A stretch of DNA of 36,929 bases from Xylaria sp. FL1777 (GCA_022578965.1 MU400814.1:1-36929), one strand, 5' to 3'. Shown: positions 1 through 10,245, numbered from the stretch's first letter. The notes: generated by a model from the sequence alone, not told the origin. A program made the numbers and translations.

Positions 1-246
1 AAAAAATTAATTTTACAAAATACTAAATACTAGGCTAGTATGGACTAATACTAGCCTAGTATTTTTTTTCCCGGACTAATACTAGCCTAGTATTAATCCG
101 TACTAGCCTAGTATTTTTTTTCCCGGACTAATACTAGCCTAGTATTAGTCCATACTAGCCTAGTATTTTTTTTCCGGACTAATACTAATACTAGCCTAGT
201 ATATACTAGGCTAGTATTTGGACTAAGGACTAAATTACCAACCCTG
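1..246 (-). mobile_element. hAT-type MITE M1, cut by the window edge
   Basis: This is the reverse complement of the left arm of the complete element at 6418-7041, including the start of its unique core at bases 1-40. It carries repeated copies of the odd palindrome TACTAG-C/G-CTAGTA, separated by poly-T/CCCGGA spacers, and ends in ATTACCAACCCTG at 246. The next 8 bases, ATTATAGC, are the expected target duplication. The intact LINE at 31183-31190 has the same ATTATAGC at the equivalent point, so M1 inserted into LINE copy L1. The other arm lies outside the window. There is no coding capacity. It is probably a non-autonomous hAT element, judged from the 8-bp duplications of its relatives and the CAGGG terminus. 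Confidence 0.8.
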
Positions 247-1821
247 ATTATAGCAAACTTAAATATAAAGCAAAATTATAAAGCTTTAAAAGCAGCATAA
301 AAAACGTATAAAAGCTAAACAAAATAACATAAAATAAAGTTTATATTATAAAAAAGCAAATTAATGTACTTTTTTAGTAATAAAATAGCGCTTACGTAAA
401 TAATACACTTTTTTAACGTAATAGTATACCTAAAAAACAGCGTAAAGTTTTTAAAGATATAGTTTAATAAAAATATAAAATAAAAAAAATACTTAGTAAA
501 ACTTAAAAAAAAACTAAGCATTTAGTTATATATAGTAATTAAATTATAAAACTTTATATAAAGCAATAGTATAATAAAAGTAAAATAAATATATATTATA
601 ATAATATAAAGCATTTTAGCTTATAGTATAATAACTTAATATAAAAACTTTAAAAAAAATAAAGCAAAACATATTGCTAATTTATTAGTAATAATTTAAA
701 ACAAGTATTTTAAACGTATAATTAAAGCTTTTAAAGCAACTAAAATAAAGCATTTAAAAACTAAAATAAGAATTTTTTTTATTAACTTATATTTTGGTAG
801 CAAAATAGCAGCTTATAAGTACTGCATAAAAAGCTTAGTAGCTAAAAAATTAATCTAAAAAACAACAAAAAAAATTAAAGCTTTTATTTAAAACATAAAA
901 GCTTAAAAAGCTAAAAATTAAACAAAAAGCAAGCTTATAAGCAATAATAAAAGCATAACTAAAAAAAATTTAACGTTAGCTTTAAACTTTTAGCAAAAAA
1001 AGTAATTAAAAAAAAAAAACCTAAAATTGCATTAAAAAAGAAATAAATAAGCAAATAAAACTAAACTAAAATAAGCAATAATTACTTAATAATAGCTAAA
1101 CAAAAGCTTAATAAAAATAAAGCCTTTAAAAAATATAGCAAATTATTAAAGCATAAAGCAACTATAATAATATAAATATGCACTAAAAAAATAAAGCTAA
1201 AAGCGTTTTTATATAAAAAAAAAGTTTTAGGTTTTTTTATGCTTTTTTATAAATACGCAACAAAAAAAAAACCTTTTAGTATATAGTTCTATATTATAAC
1301 TTGCTAAAAAATAAAAAAAAGCAGCTATAAAAAAGCTTTATAGCTAAACTACTATAAATTAACAAAAATTTATAACTAGCTATAAAAAAGCTTAAAGCTA
1401 TAAATAATATTGCAAAATAGCTATTTATTACTAATAAAATAGCAATATATAATAAAGCAATTAAAATAAAAAGAAATAAAGAAAAAAGAAAAAAAGTAAA
1501 AAATAAAAAAAGAACTAGCAAAAAAAGCAAAAGCGCTTTTTTAAAGGTTTTAAAAAACAAAAAAAAAGCTTTTATATGTTTTCTAAAAAAGCAAAAAGTT
1601 TAAAAGCTTTAAAAAAAGTTCTTTTGCTTTTTAACTATTATTTTTTGTTTAGCAAGCTAATTAATAAAAATTAATTATTATAAAGTAAAAAAACTTTAAA
1701 GTAGCAATATAAACATTGTTGCATAAGGTTTTTATTTAGCTTTTTATATAGTTTTACTTATAAGTACACAAATAAAAAAACTGCGCTATAAAGCAATACA
1801 GCAAGTTATTAATAATAATAA
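247..1821 (+). mobile_element. LINE copy L1, 3' part (degenerate)
   Basis: This is a diverged copy of 31183-32774 in the full-length LINE L2, matching along its whole length with mainly C/T and G/A differences. It begins just after the RT catalytic motif, where M1 interrupts it, so the rest of this copy lies to the left of the window. It holds the end of the RT domain and ORF2's C-terminal part, but is riddled with TAA/TAG, most explicable as CAA/CAG after C-to-T. The 3' end has the tail also seen in L2 and SINE2 (TACACAaATAAAAAAACtGCGCTATAAA at about 1764-1790), followed by a short TAA microsatellite at 1807-1821. The open frames on the minus strand at 315-521 and 1294-1560 are antisense shadows. 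Confidence 0.8.
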
Positions 1822-2096
1822 AAACTAATTAGTTTAAACTAAAAACTAACTAGTTTTTTTTTAAAGTAATTAAAAACTAATTAGTTTAAACTAAAAACTA
1901 ACTAGTTTTTTTGTTTAGTAATTAAAACTAGTTAGTTTAAACTAAAACTAATTAGTTTTTAGTTTAAATTAATTAGTTTAAATAAAAACTAAAGAATTAA
2001 AATTATTATTATTATTTTAAATATGCTTTAATATTAAATGTTTTTTATTTTAATATATATATTAAAGTATTCTTTATATAAATATATATTTATTTT
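1822..2096. repeat. Palindrome-module repeat M7 (related to M3)
   Basis: Tandem units of AACTAGTTAGTTTAAACTAA type alternate with T-rich spacers. They are followed by a core (about 1965-2095, beginning AAAACTAAAGAATTAAAATT) that is nearly identical to 26085-26207 inside M3. No CAGGG terminus is visible: the left side abuts the L1 tail, and the right side ends where R1 inserted. Similarity to M3 stops at the R1 insertion point, so the missing half is not simply displaced to 6246. It is best read as a truncated or rearranged member of the MITE group. No coding potential. Confidence 0.6.
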
Positions 2097-4286
2097 CACC
2101 TGCAGCACATTAAAAGAGCAAACAAATTTTTAACTAGGCTACTGGTTATTGCGCGACTTAAAAAAGGCACGTAAAATAGCTAAATAAGTTTTAAATATAA
2201 AAAGGCTTAGCTATTATAACGTAGCTAAAAAACTAATTAGGTTATAAGCAGCTATAAAAACACAGAAATAAAGGCCTTTAAATATAAAGCAAAAGTAGCT
2301 AAGCATTAATACTAGCTTTTCTTTAAGCTAAAAAAAGTTTATTATAACTATAAAGCAAAAGCTAAAGCATTTATTATAAAGCTATTTATTACTTATAGTT
2401 TTAAAAAAGCTGCTTATTATAAGTTTACGTTTATAAATTCTAAAGTAAAGCATAATATAATAAAGTATTAAAAATAGCAATATAAAATTATAAACATAAA
2501 ACTATAAAAGTTAAAAAGCATATATTATAAAAAAACAAAGCAATTAAGTAACTTTATTAAGTATTAAACATTAAAATTTTATTAAAACTTTTAGCTACTA
2601 AATATATAATAATGCTAACTTTTAAAAGTTATATAAACATTTTTTAACTAGTTTATTTATATAAAACTTCTAGCTTTTTTATTTGCTGCAGCTTTTTTTG
2701 CTTTTTTAATTATAACTTAAAATTATATACTAGCTATAAGCGTAGCTTAAATATTTTTATTAGTACAAAAATAGCGCATAATTATATAAGCTTTAATAAA
2801 TAATTAAAGTTCTTTATTAATTTTTTTAAGCTAAAAAATTATTAGTAGTACTTAAAATTAAAAGAACTTTAATAGTTAAAATAAGTATAAAGTAAAGCTT
2901 AAAAACGTATAAACATTAATATAGTTAAAAGTACTTATAAAACTATGATTATTATTTTTAGCGCTTATTTTGCTTTTTTTGTATTATAAACATTTAGTAA
3001 ACTTGCTAATAATATTGCAAGCATAAAAATTATTAATATTTTTATATAGTTAATATAAAAAAAACAGCAATAAAAAGTATATAATATATTACTATAATAT
3101 AAGCAATATAGTAATAATATAGCTTAAGCATTTTAGTATGCTTAATAAATATAAATTCTAAGGCTATTAGCAATATTTTAGCATAAAGCATTAAAGCATT
3201 TACTTTTATTTTAAAAATTAGTATTATAGCAAAAAAGCATAATAACAAGCAGTTATAAAAACTTAAACTATATAATAGCAAGCTGTTAGCTATTTTATTT
3301 AATATTATAGATTAAATAACTAATAAAAACTGCAGCAAAATAATTTATAACTTTAAATATATAAGCTTAATACTAATTAATATATATACTTAAGCTAAGC
3401 TAGTTATAAATATATATTATAAAAAGCATAGCAATTATAGCAAAATAAATTTTTATATAATTATAACGTATTAGCAACTAATTATATTATAAATTAAGCA
3501 TTTTAATATACTAAAGCAAACATAAGCTAAACATATAATAATAGTAATAATAAAAGTAATAAAATTAATAATTAAAAAAGAAAAAAATTAGCATAAATAG
3601 CTAAATAAAATAACTTATTAATTATTGCTATTTTATATTGCTTAATATATAAGCTATTTATAAGTTATGCTTATTTAGTAAGCTTACTATAAAAAGCATA
3701 AAAGCAGCTTAAAAAATAAATATGCAAAAAGTAAACTAAAAAATAATAAGCAATTAATTTTGCTTATAATTTAGTTATAACTTAGTTATAAAAAAACTAG
3801 TATAGCAAAAAGCTAGCAGTAATATTAAAGCAAATAAACTATAATGCACTAGTAATATAATAAAAAAAAGTTTAAAAAAAAACTAAAAAAAAAAAGCAGC
3901 ATATTTAGCTAAATAAGTACTAAAACTAAAAAAACTGCTGCAAGCAGCATAAAGCAAGCAGTAATACTAAAGCAAGCAAACTATAAAGCAAAAAAAATAC
4001 AAAAAAAAAAAAACTACAAAGTAATTACGTAAAAGTGCATATACTTAGTTAATAATATAATACAAGTAAACAAACAACCTAAAAGCAAAAAAATAAAAAG
4101 CAAAGCATTTAATAAAATCGTAGTAAAACTAGTGCAACCTAAAAGTAAATATAAGATGTTTTTACTTAGCTACTAAAAAAAATAAGCTGCTTATAGCTTG
4201 CTTTTAACCTATAAGTATAGTTTTTACTTGTATATATAAGAAATAAAAACCGGCATAGCTAGTAAGCCGTTAGCTTAAGTAATACA
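2097..4286 (+). mobile_element. 2.2-kb retroposon R1 (tail family 2)
   Basis: R1 aligns end to end with R2 (21076-23273). Both copies start at the same point (CACCTGCAG here, TACTTGCGG there), so about 2.2 kb is probably full length rather than random 5' truncation. The 3' end is the family-2 tail (about 4205-4286), shared with R3 and SINE1. A 12-nt target duplication is likely: TATATTTATTTT at 2085-2096 and TATGTTTATTTT at 6234-6245, differing by one G/A, with R3 inserted between R1's tail and its right duplication. The body reads on the plus strand, has a basic N-terminal region and no RT motif that I can recognise. R1 is more mutated than R2. It could be a non-autonomous element or a LINE whose protein I fail to recognise. 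The minus-strand open frame at 3042-3281 is a shadow. Confidence 0.75.
4205..4286 (+). repeat. Family-2 retroposon 3' tail (copy in R1)
   Basis: About 80 bp with the landmarks AGTTTTTAC, TATATATAA, AACCGGCATAGCTA, AAGCCGTTAGC and AAGTAATACAATATATA. Equivalent tails occur at about 6140-6221 (R3), 23192-23273 (R2) and, more diverged, 34150-34232 (SINE1). They sit at the 3' end of bodies that are otherwise unrelated. By analogy with known LINE/SINE pairs, this would be the RNA segment recognised by one LINE reverse transcriptase; that role is inferred. No RT-bearing element with this tail was recognised in the window. Confidence 0.75.
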
Positions 4287-4300
4287 ATATATAATAATTA

Positions 4301-6221
4301 GGGGGGCTTTTTCTGCTTTTTTTTGCGACTAACTAGATTTACGAAAATACTTGTGCGGCTTTAAAAACTAGACTTATAAAAACTTGCTGTATATAAAACG
4401 AGCTTGTACAGGTAACAACTTAAAAAAAAATAAAGGTAAAAATAAAAAGAGCAAAAAACTATAATGCGACTTTTTTAACACAGAACTAGCTGCAACTAGC
4501 TAATAGTATGGATTCGAACTAGTAGCAGCTAGCAATAAGCTTAACATTAAACTTGTAGTGCTACGTAAACAAGCTAAATAAAGCAATAGTAAACGCTAAG
4601 ATTTTTTTTAAAGAAAACCTAAATAAGCAAACCATTTGTAATGCTTGCTAAGTTATTAAAAAGTTATTAAAAGCGTACTACTTTTAGCAAATAAATAAGT
4701 AGCTATAAATAAATAGCAGCAATAAAAGTAGCAAACGTATTGTTTAAAACTTATTATAAGCGTTATTAATAAAGCAAAAAAAGCTTGCTATAAAAGTAAA
4801 ATTGCTATACGTGCAAATTTAGTAATTTAAAGATTACATAAGTAAGCAAGCTAAAATTACTAATTTTTTTTGCTAGTAGCTTATGTTTTATATAAACGCG
4901 TTATAAATAAATAGCAGCAAAAAATTTTTATGTGTTATTTTATTAACTTATTTTAAAGCTATTATAATAACAAACTTTAATTAAGCTATTATTATAACTT
5001 TTGTTAGCTATAAAGCTAAAGTAAAAACAAAGTTAATTATAATATAAAAGCTAAACTAAGCAATAAAAGCAAACGTAATTTAAGTAGCATATAAACTACT
5101 AAATAACAACTAAAAAGTTATTTTTAATAAGCAGAAAATCTAAACTTAAATGCTAGCAAATATGTTATAAGCTTATTAAGCGTTTAGCAAAAAATTAAAA
5201 GTGCATTTTTAATTATATTAGCTAATAGTTTTAAGCTTGCTAACTAAACAAGTGCTAAAAATAAAAAAAAAAAAAATGTTAGCTTAACTTAAGCTAGCTA
5301 ACTAAAAGCTAAAAATTAAAAAGCTGTTTTTTTTATTTTGCTTGCTATAACGCAAGCAAAAAATATGCTTAGTATATATTAAAGTTATAACTGCAAAAAA
5401 TGTAAACATAGCGTATATTAATAAACTTTTTTAAAATTATTGCTATTTTTAAGTAGCTTTTTATTTTATAAATATAGTAATAACTTAATGTTATAGCTAC
5501 TAAAAATAAAGCTATTAAGCTAACGTATGCAAAAACAAGCAAAAATATAGCTAATGTAAATTTTTAGGACATGCTAAAAATAAAGCGAACTTATGCTTTA
5601 TATAAACTAAAAAAAAAGTAGCTACGTGCTTTTTTTATTAAAGCAACTATTTAGCTTAAATAGTAAAATATTTAAAAGCTATTTAAGCACGCAAGCTAGC
5701 TAAAAATGCTTTTATTTATTACTTTATATAGTTTGTAATAAAGCTAACTTAAAGCTAACTATATATTATTGCTGCTATAAAAATGCTACGCAAGCAAAAA
5801 GTTAATAATTTAACAAGCAAAAATACTATTTGCTTAAAAAGTTGCTTATTAAAAAGAATTGCGCTAATAACTGCGCAAAAAACAAAATTGCAAACTATTG
5901 CTAATATGCTAAAGCTTTAAAACTAACTTAAAAAGAACTTGTTTAAAAACTGTTAGTAAGCAGTCTAAGTAATAAAAAGCTACGCTTATATAGCAAGCAA
6001 AAACGTAAGCAGCAAAAATAGCAGTATTAAATAAAAATTAAGCAATGCGATTTTTAAATAGTAGCACTTATATAGTTAGCTATAAAAAAAATATAAGTTA
6101 TAATAGCAAGCAGTTAGCAAAAATGTTTTTATTTAGCTTTAGCACAGTTTTTACTTATATATAAAATTAAGTAGCTTTTGGTATAGCTTTTTAAAGCTGT
6201 TAATCCTAAGTAATACAATAT
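4301..6221 (+). mobile_element. Retroposon R3 (tail family 2), inserted in R1's 3' flank
   Basis: A perfect 14-nt target duplication, ATATATAATAATTA, flanks the element at 4287-4300 and 6222-6235. The 5' end is GGGGGGCTTTTTCTGC, a G-run unlike its surroundings. The 3' end is the family-2 tail (TGTTAATCCTAAGTAATACAATAT). Between them the body shows no similarity to R1/R2 that I can see. It carries a cryptic plus-strand frame (separate entry) and two short Cys-rich stretches: Y-N-C-x2-C-K-H near 5388-5420, and C-x3-C-x7-C near 5862-5900. The age order is clear: R3 is younger than R1. Its superfamily is unknown, and no RT or endonuclease motif was recognised. Confidence 0.75.
4508..4860 (+). pseudogene. 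Cryptic N-terminal reading frame of R3, unidentified
   Basis: From ATG 4508 the frame opens MDSN followed by two TAG codons and CAG (Q-Q-Q if C-to-T is undone), then L-A-I-S-L-T-L-N. For about 117 codons every stop is TAA or TAG, so each can be explained as a mutated Gln codon. The inferred composition is rich in Q, K, N and L, with Y-F-K-D-Y-I-type segments later on; it suggests a helical protein but gives no diagnostic motif. The preceding 200 bp after the G-run would be the 5' UTR. The frame is not intact and certainly not expressed as a full protein. I do not recognise the family; the MDSNQ-like opening recalls some fungal pogo/Fot1 transposases, but the rest does not support that. Confidence 0.35.
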
Positions 6222-6245
6222 ATATATAATAATTATGTTTATTTT

Positions 6246-6409
6246 TATAGCTAAGTTAATTAATTAAACTTTTTTATTTTTTTTTGTATTAAAAACTAAG
6301 CGTTATAATATAAATTATAAGCTTTTTTAAAAACATTATGTTAAAGTTAAGTTTTTAAAACCTTTATAGTAATATTTTTTAAAAGCTTAAAAATTAAAAT
6401 GCTGTAAAC
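6246..6409. other. Short AT-rich stretch without features
   Basis: This is the host sequence between R1's right target duplication and M2's left duplication. It is A/T homopolymer-rich with a few GCTT words. I see no coding frame, terminus or repeat. It continues across M2 into the T-rich block at 7050. Confidence 0.5.
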
Positions 6410-6417
6410 TTGTTATC

Positions 6418-7041
6418 CAGGGTTGGTAAATTAGTCCTTAGTCTAAATACTAGCCTAGTATATACTAGGCTAGTATTAGTATTAGTCCGGAAAAAAAAAT
6501 ACTAGGCTAGTATAAACTAATACTAGGCTAGTATTAGTCCGGGAAAAAAAATACTAGGCTAGTACGAACTAATACTAAGCTAGTATTAATTCGGGAAAAA
6601 AAATACTAGGCTAGTATTAGTCCATACTAGCCTAGTATTTAGTATTTTGTAAAATTAATTTTTTAGCCTTTAAAATAAAGCTTTTCTTTAATTTTAAAAA
6701 GTATTTATAATTAGTTTTTTAAGCTCTTTAAAACAATAAAATTTGTTTTATTAAATAATAATTATTCATTAAATTATTAATGTTTAGTATTTGTACTAGC
6801 TTGGTATAATACTAGGCTAGTACAAATACTAGGCTAGTTTAGTACGTACTAGCCTAGTATTAGTCCAGGAAAAAAAATACTAGGCTAGTACGGACTAATA
6901 CTAGGCTAGTATTAGTCTGGGAAAAAAAATACTAAGCTAGTATGAACTAATACTAGGCTAGTATAATATTAGGCTAGTCCGGACTAGCCTAGTATTAGTA
7001 TTAGTCTATATTAGCCTAGTACGGACTAATTATTAACCCTG
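6418..7041. mobile_element. Complete hAT-type MITE M2 with subterminal palindromes
   Basis: The 624-bp element starts CAGGGTTGGTAAATTAGTCC and ends GGACTAATTATTAACCCTG, an imperfect terminal inverted repeat. It is flanked by a perfect 8-bp target duplication, TTGTTATC (6410-6417 and 7042-7049). Eight-base duplications and a CAGGG terminus fit the hAT superfamily. The left arm (6448-6640) holds eight copies of ACTAG-C/G-CTAGT, one mutated to ACTAAGCTAGT, separated by TCCGGGAAAAAAAATA spacers; the right arm (6790-7020) has a similar array. The unique core (about 6640-6785) has no ORF and matches M4 (35757-35925). The arms are mutually inverted, so the element could fold into a cruciform or hairpin. 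It is non-autonomous; no hAT transposase was recognised in the window. Confidence 0.88.
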
Positions 7042-7049
7042 TTGTTATC

Positions 7050-9131
7050 CTTTATAAAAAACTGTTTTAATTTTATAAAAAGAAAAGATTTTATTATATA
7101 TTCTTTTTATTTTAAAAAAGTTTTATAAAAGTGTTATTTTTTTGTAATATTATATTTTAGTTAATAATGCTACTTTTTGCTAAGTAAAGTTAGTTATATA
7201 AAGCTTTTTTAAAAAAACAGCTAATTGTTTAATAATTAATTAAATGCTTTTAAAAGTAGCGCTAAAATATAAATATATATTTTAATAAATGCTATTTTAT
7301 TAAAATAACATAAGATTTTTTAAATAATAGCTTGCTTTTTTTAAAGCTTGCTTTTTTTACTTATAAGATTTAAATAAAATAATACTATTAAACAATATAT
7401 TATCTTTAAAATAAATCTTTTTATTTTTTGTTTTATATATTATATTTAAAATTATTGTTTTATTTTTTATTAATTTATTAGTTTTTAAAGCTTAAAAAGT
7501 TAATAATGCTTAAATTAAAGTTATAATTAAATTATTTATGCTTTTTGTTTTATATGCAGGATTTTTAGTTTTTATAATTATTAATCTTTTAGTATTTTTT
7601 TGCTTTAATGTTTTTTTTATTACAACTAAAAGTATTTTAAATAATTAATTATTACTAAAAGTAGCGCAAACTTTTTTGTTGTTTTATATTTTTAGGTTTT
7701 TAAAAAGTTTAATATTTTATATAAAAAAAGTTAAAAAAGCTATTAACGTTATATTATTATATAAATTTTAATCTTTTTAAAAGTTTGCACTTATATATTT
7801 TTTTAAACTATGTTTTTTTAATTTTTTTTTTTGCTTTTTTTTGCTAATTATTAAACTTTTTATTTAAAGTTTAAAATTTATGTGCTTTATATAGCTTATT
7901 TGCTAAGCTAATAGTTTAACAAATATACATTAGTTTTTTAGTTGCTAATAACCTTAAGTTTTTAAATTTAGCTTTTTAATATAATTTATTATTAATATAA
8001 TAATGTAGCTTGTTTTAAGTATTATATTAGCTATTATATAAAAGCTTTAAAAATATAAACTTATTTAAAACTTTATAATAAAGTTTATTTTTAGTAACAA
8101 AAAGTAAATAATTTATTTTTTGCTAACTATATATAGTAAAAAAAGCAGCAATTTTTTATTTATTTAAATAATAGTTTTTAAGCATTTTATATATTTAATA
8201 AAATTACTAGTTTAGTGAAATTTTTTTTAAGTTATATTTATACTTTTAGTAATAAAGCTAATTTTATTAATAAATAAGTTTATAATAATGCTAAATTATA
8301 TTTTAAAGTTAATAATTCTAGTAATATTTCTTTTATAAATTTTGTTTTTTATTTTTATAATAAGCTTTAAATAAAGCTATATATATTTTTTTAGCTTTAT
8401 AATGCTTAAAAATATAGCTAAAATACTTTGCGTTTTTAATAATAAAGCTAATATAAAGCATAAATTTAAAAAGCTTAAGTATTTTTAATTAAAATAATTT
8501 ATTAAGCTTAAGTTTTTTTTATTATAAAACTTATATTTTAATGTTTTTTTAAATAAATTTAAGCTACTACTACTAATATAATTATTATACTTTTTATAAA
8601 TTTTTATTTTAAAAAAGTTAAAAGTTTAGTTAGCGCTTTTTAGAACTATTAATGCTAATTATGTTAGCTTTTTAAGTTTAGTTTTTTTTTAGCGCTATTA
8701 GCGTAAAATTAGCATTTAATTAAAGTTTAGCTAAAAATACTACTTTTTTTAAAAGCAACATAAATATAACAATTAATAACTTTTGCTTTTTTAAGTTATT
8801 TCTAAATAATAAATATATAGTATTATATTAGTTTAAAATCTTAAAAAATATTTTATTAAACTTTAGCTTGTTTTTTAACGTTTAAAAATTTAAAGCAATA
8901 TAAACAAAAAATAATATTATTTAATTATTTTATTAGTTTTAATCGCAAAGAACTTTTATTATTTTATAGCGTTGTTTTTTTAAAAAAGCAGTTATAAAGC
9001 TAAATTAAAGCATATAAATATATATAATAAAACTGTTATATTTTATTTTTTTATTTATTTATGCTATTAAATAATTTAATAAAAAGCTAGTTTTGCAAGT
9101 ATTATTAAGCAATTTATGTTTATTAAGCTAA
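7050..9131 (-). other. T-rich degenerate block, probably minus-strand coding remnant, unidentified
   Basis: The sequence is strongly T-rich on the plus strand, the opposite of the plus-oriented LINEs here, which suggests a decayed element or gene coded on the minus strand. It is one half of a unit split by G1 at the TTAGC duplication; the other half starts at 15199. I see no LTR, terminal repeat, zinc knuckle or RT motif in either strand. TpC/GpA dinucleotides are nearly absent (one in 8401-8700 by hand count), so mutation is close to saturation. No function can be assigned. Confidence 0.45.
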
Positions 9132-9136
9132 TTAGC

Positions 9137-9628
9137 TGTAACAAACTTGTTATATATCAATATAACGGGTTCGCTTTTAAGGTCTTAATTTGCAGATAAC
9201 AATAAGATCTTTAATAGTAGTCCGTTAAGGAAGTTTTCGGGGTACTTTTATTACTATGCATTAATAAAGGTCTTAAAGGATTAAAAGTAATAAGTATATT
9301 AGTGCTTAACAGTTATAAAAAATTAATAGCTAAAGAACTAGAACTAAGTAAATAACTAAATACAAGAAATATATAATTATATAAACAAAGAAAAAGGAAA
9401 AAAGTAATAACTTTTTTTAAACTACTGCAAGTTTAGTAAGCACTAAATTACTATAAGCTTAGTAAGCTTTAAATTATTGTAAGCTTAGTAAGCCTTAAAT
9501 TATTATAAGCTTGGTAAACTAAGTAAGTTATTATATGACTTTAGCTTTAGCTAGCAAAAAAAAAGGTGCAAAGTATATATAAAAGCATTAGGCTGCTTTA
9601 AAAGCTACTTTTGTACTAATTTTATAAC
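9137..9628 (-). repeat. 3' LTR of G1 (left copy)
   Basis: It starts TGTAACAAACTTGTTATA and ends TTTTATAACA as read on the plus strand, and pairs with 14705-15198. It contains a threefold near-repeat of the form GTAAGCTTAGTAAGCcTTAAATTAcT at about 9427-9520. The outer portion (about 9160-9420) keeps many C/G positions that are lost in the right LTR (for example GGTCTTAATTTGCAG and GTCCGTTAAGG), while its inner end is more mutated. Differences from the other LTR are almost all transitions. Confidence 0.88.
9574..9585 (+). promoter_or_regulatory. Possible TATA box for the antisense Cys-rich ORF
   Basis: TATATATAAAAG lies in the left LTR, 123 nt upstream of the ATG at 9708, in the orientation that would transcribe into the Cys-rich ORF. 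The right LTR has the equivalent TATATATAAAGG near 15138. The motif is nearly symmetrical, so it could equally serve minus-strand transcription. In such an AT-rich sequence a TATA word alone is weak evidence. Confidence 0.35.
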
Positions 9629-9645
9629 ATTATTTCCTTTTTTTT
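9629..9645 (-). promoter_or_regulatory. Polypurine tract of G1
   Basis: Read on the minus strand, TAAAAAAAAGGAAATAA directly precedes the TGTTA of the 3' LTR. A purine run in this position is the normal plus-strand primer of LTR elements and supports the minus-strand orientation of G1. The other side (14685-14704) has no comparable tract. Confidence 0.6.
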
Positions 9646-9707
9646 AGAATTGTTGTTTTAATAATTTTCTGTAAATATTTTTCCTTTTTTTTTTTTTATA
9701 TATTACA

Positions 9708-10245
9708 ATGTTAAAACGCATTAAAAAAACTAACTGTTTATTTAAAATAAAGCAAAGATTTATTTTTGCTTCTTTTATTAATTTTACTAGTTACGAAGTT
9801 ATGCTTTGTTTTTGCTGCTTTAATTAGTTATTAACGTGCAAAATAACGGATAATATGTTTTGTTGTTTTAAATGCGTACGTGCTAGCTGCTTTTGCAACA
9901 AATCGGGAGTTTTAATTAATTTAATTAACAATATAGTTTTTAAGCACTGTTATTTTAAAAAAAAAAAGAAGCAAGCAAAGCAATAGCTATTTTTAGTTCA
10001 AAAAAATTAAAACAAGCTTAAAATAGCTTTAACTTTGTTTTAAGCAAGTTAGCTTAGCTTTATATACAAAAACGTTTTTTAAAAGCAAAAAGTGTTAAAA
10101 TGGTTTAACAAAAGCTTTAGTTCTTAAATAAATTAAACGAAATAAAGCGTATTAAAAAAGAACAAAAAGCGTTAGCAAAAAAGCAAAAACAACAAAAAAA
10201 GCAAGCTAAAGCAGCGCAAGCTGCTTTGTTTAAGTTTAATTAGAA
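9708..10245 (+). pseudogene. Zn2Cys6-patterned, coiled-coil ORF antisense to gag-pol of G1
   Basis: From ATG 9708 the frame runs with a single TAG (codon 40, explicable as CAG) through the first ~80 codons. It is basic at the start (MLKRIKK), then S-Y-E-V-M, then cysteines at codons 34, 37, 44, 53, 56 and 63. The spacing C-x2-C-x6-C-x8-C-x2-C-x6-C is the Zn(II)2Cys6 binuclear-cluster spacing. The segment after Cys56 reads V-R-A-S. Further on (about 10080-10240), after frame shifts, comes a K/E/Q/A-rich stretch (LNEIKRIKKEQKALAKKQ in one frame) typical of a coiled coil. This Cys-cluster plus coiled-coil layout resembles short uncharacterised proteins common in repeat-rich fungal genomes, from my general knowledge and not searched. 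It is opposite in strand to the RT and beside the 3' LTR. It could bind nucleic acid; function is unknown. It is inactive now. Confidence 0.6.

Noticed and set aside
30..235. Regular short repeats suggestive of a CRISPR array
   Set aside because: The repeats are palindromic MITE arms with near-identical spacers and hAT-type termini; there are no unique spacers, and the context is eukaryotic.
315..521. Minus-strand open frames at 315-521, 1294-1560, 3042-3281, 22021-22260, 28414-28656, 31251-31457 and 32241-32468 as membrane proteins
   Set aside because: They lie antisense to L1, R1, R2 and L2, and their Phe/Leu/Ile-rich content is what A-rich sequence gives in reverse. Their recurrence in pairs reflects element copies, not conserved genes.
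4508..4600. R3 frame as a Fot1-like transposase because it opens MDSNQ
   Set aside because: Only the first few residues fit; no DDE motifs or inverted termini, and the 14-bp duplication is retroposon-like.
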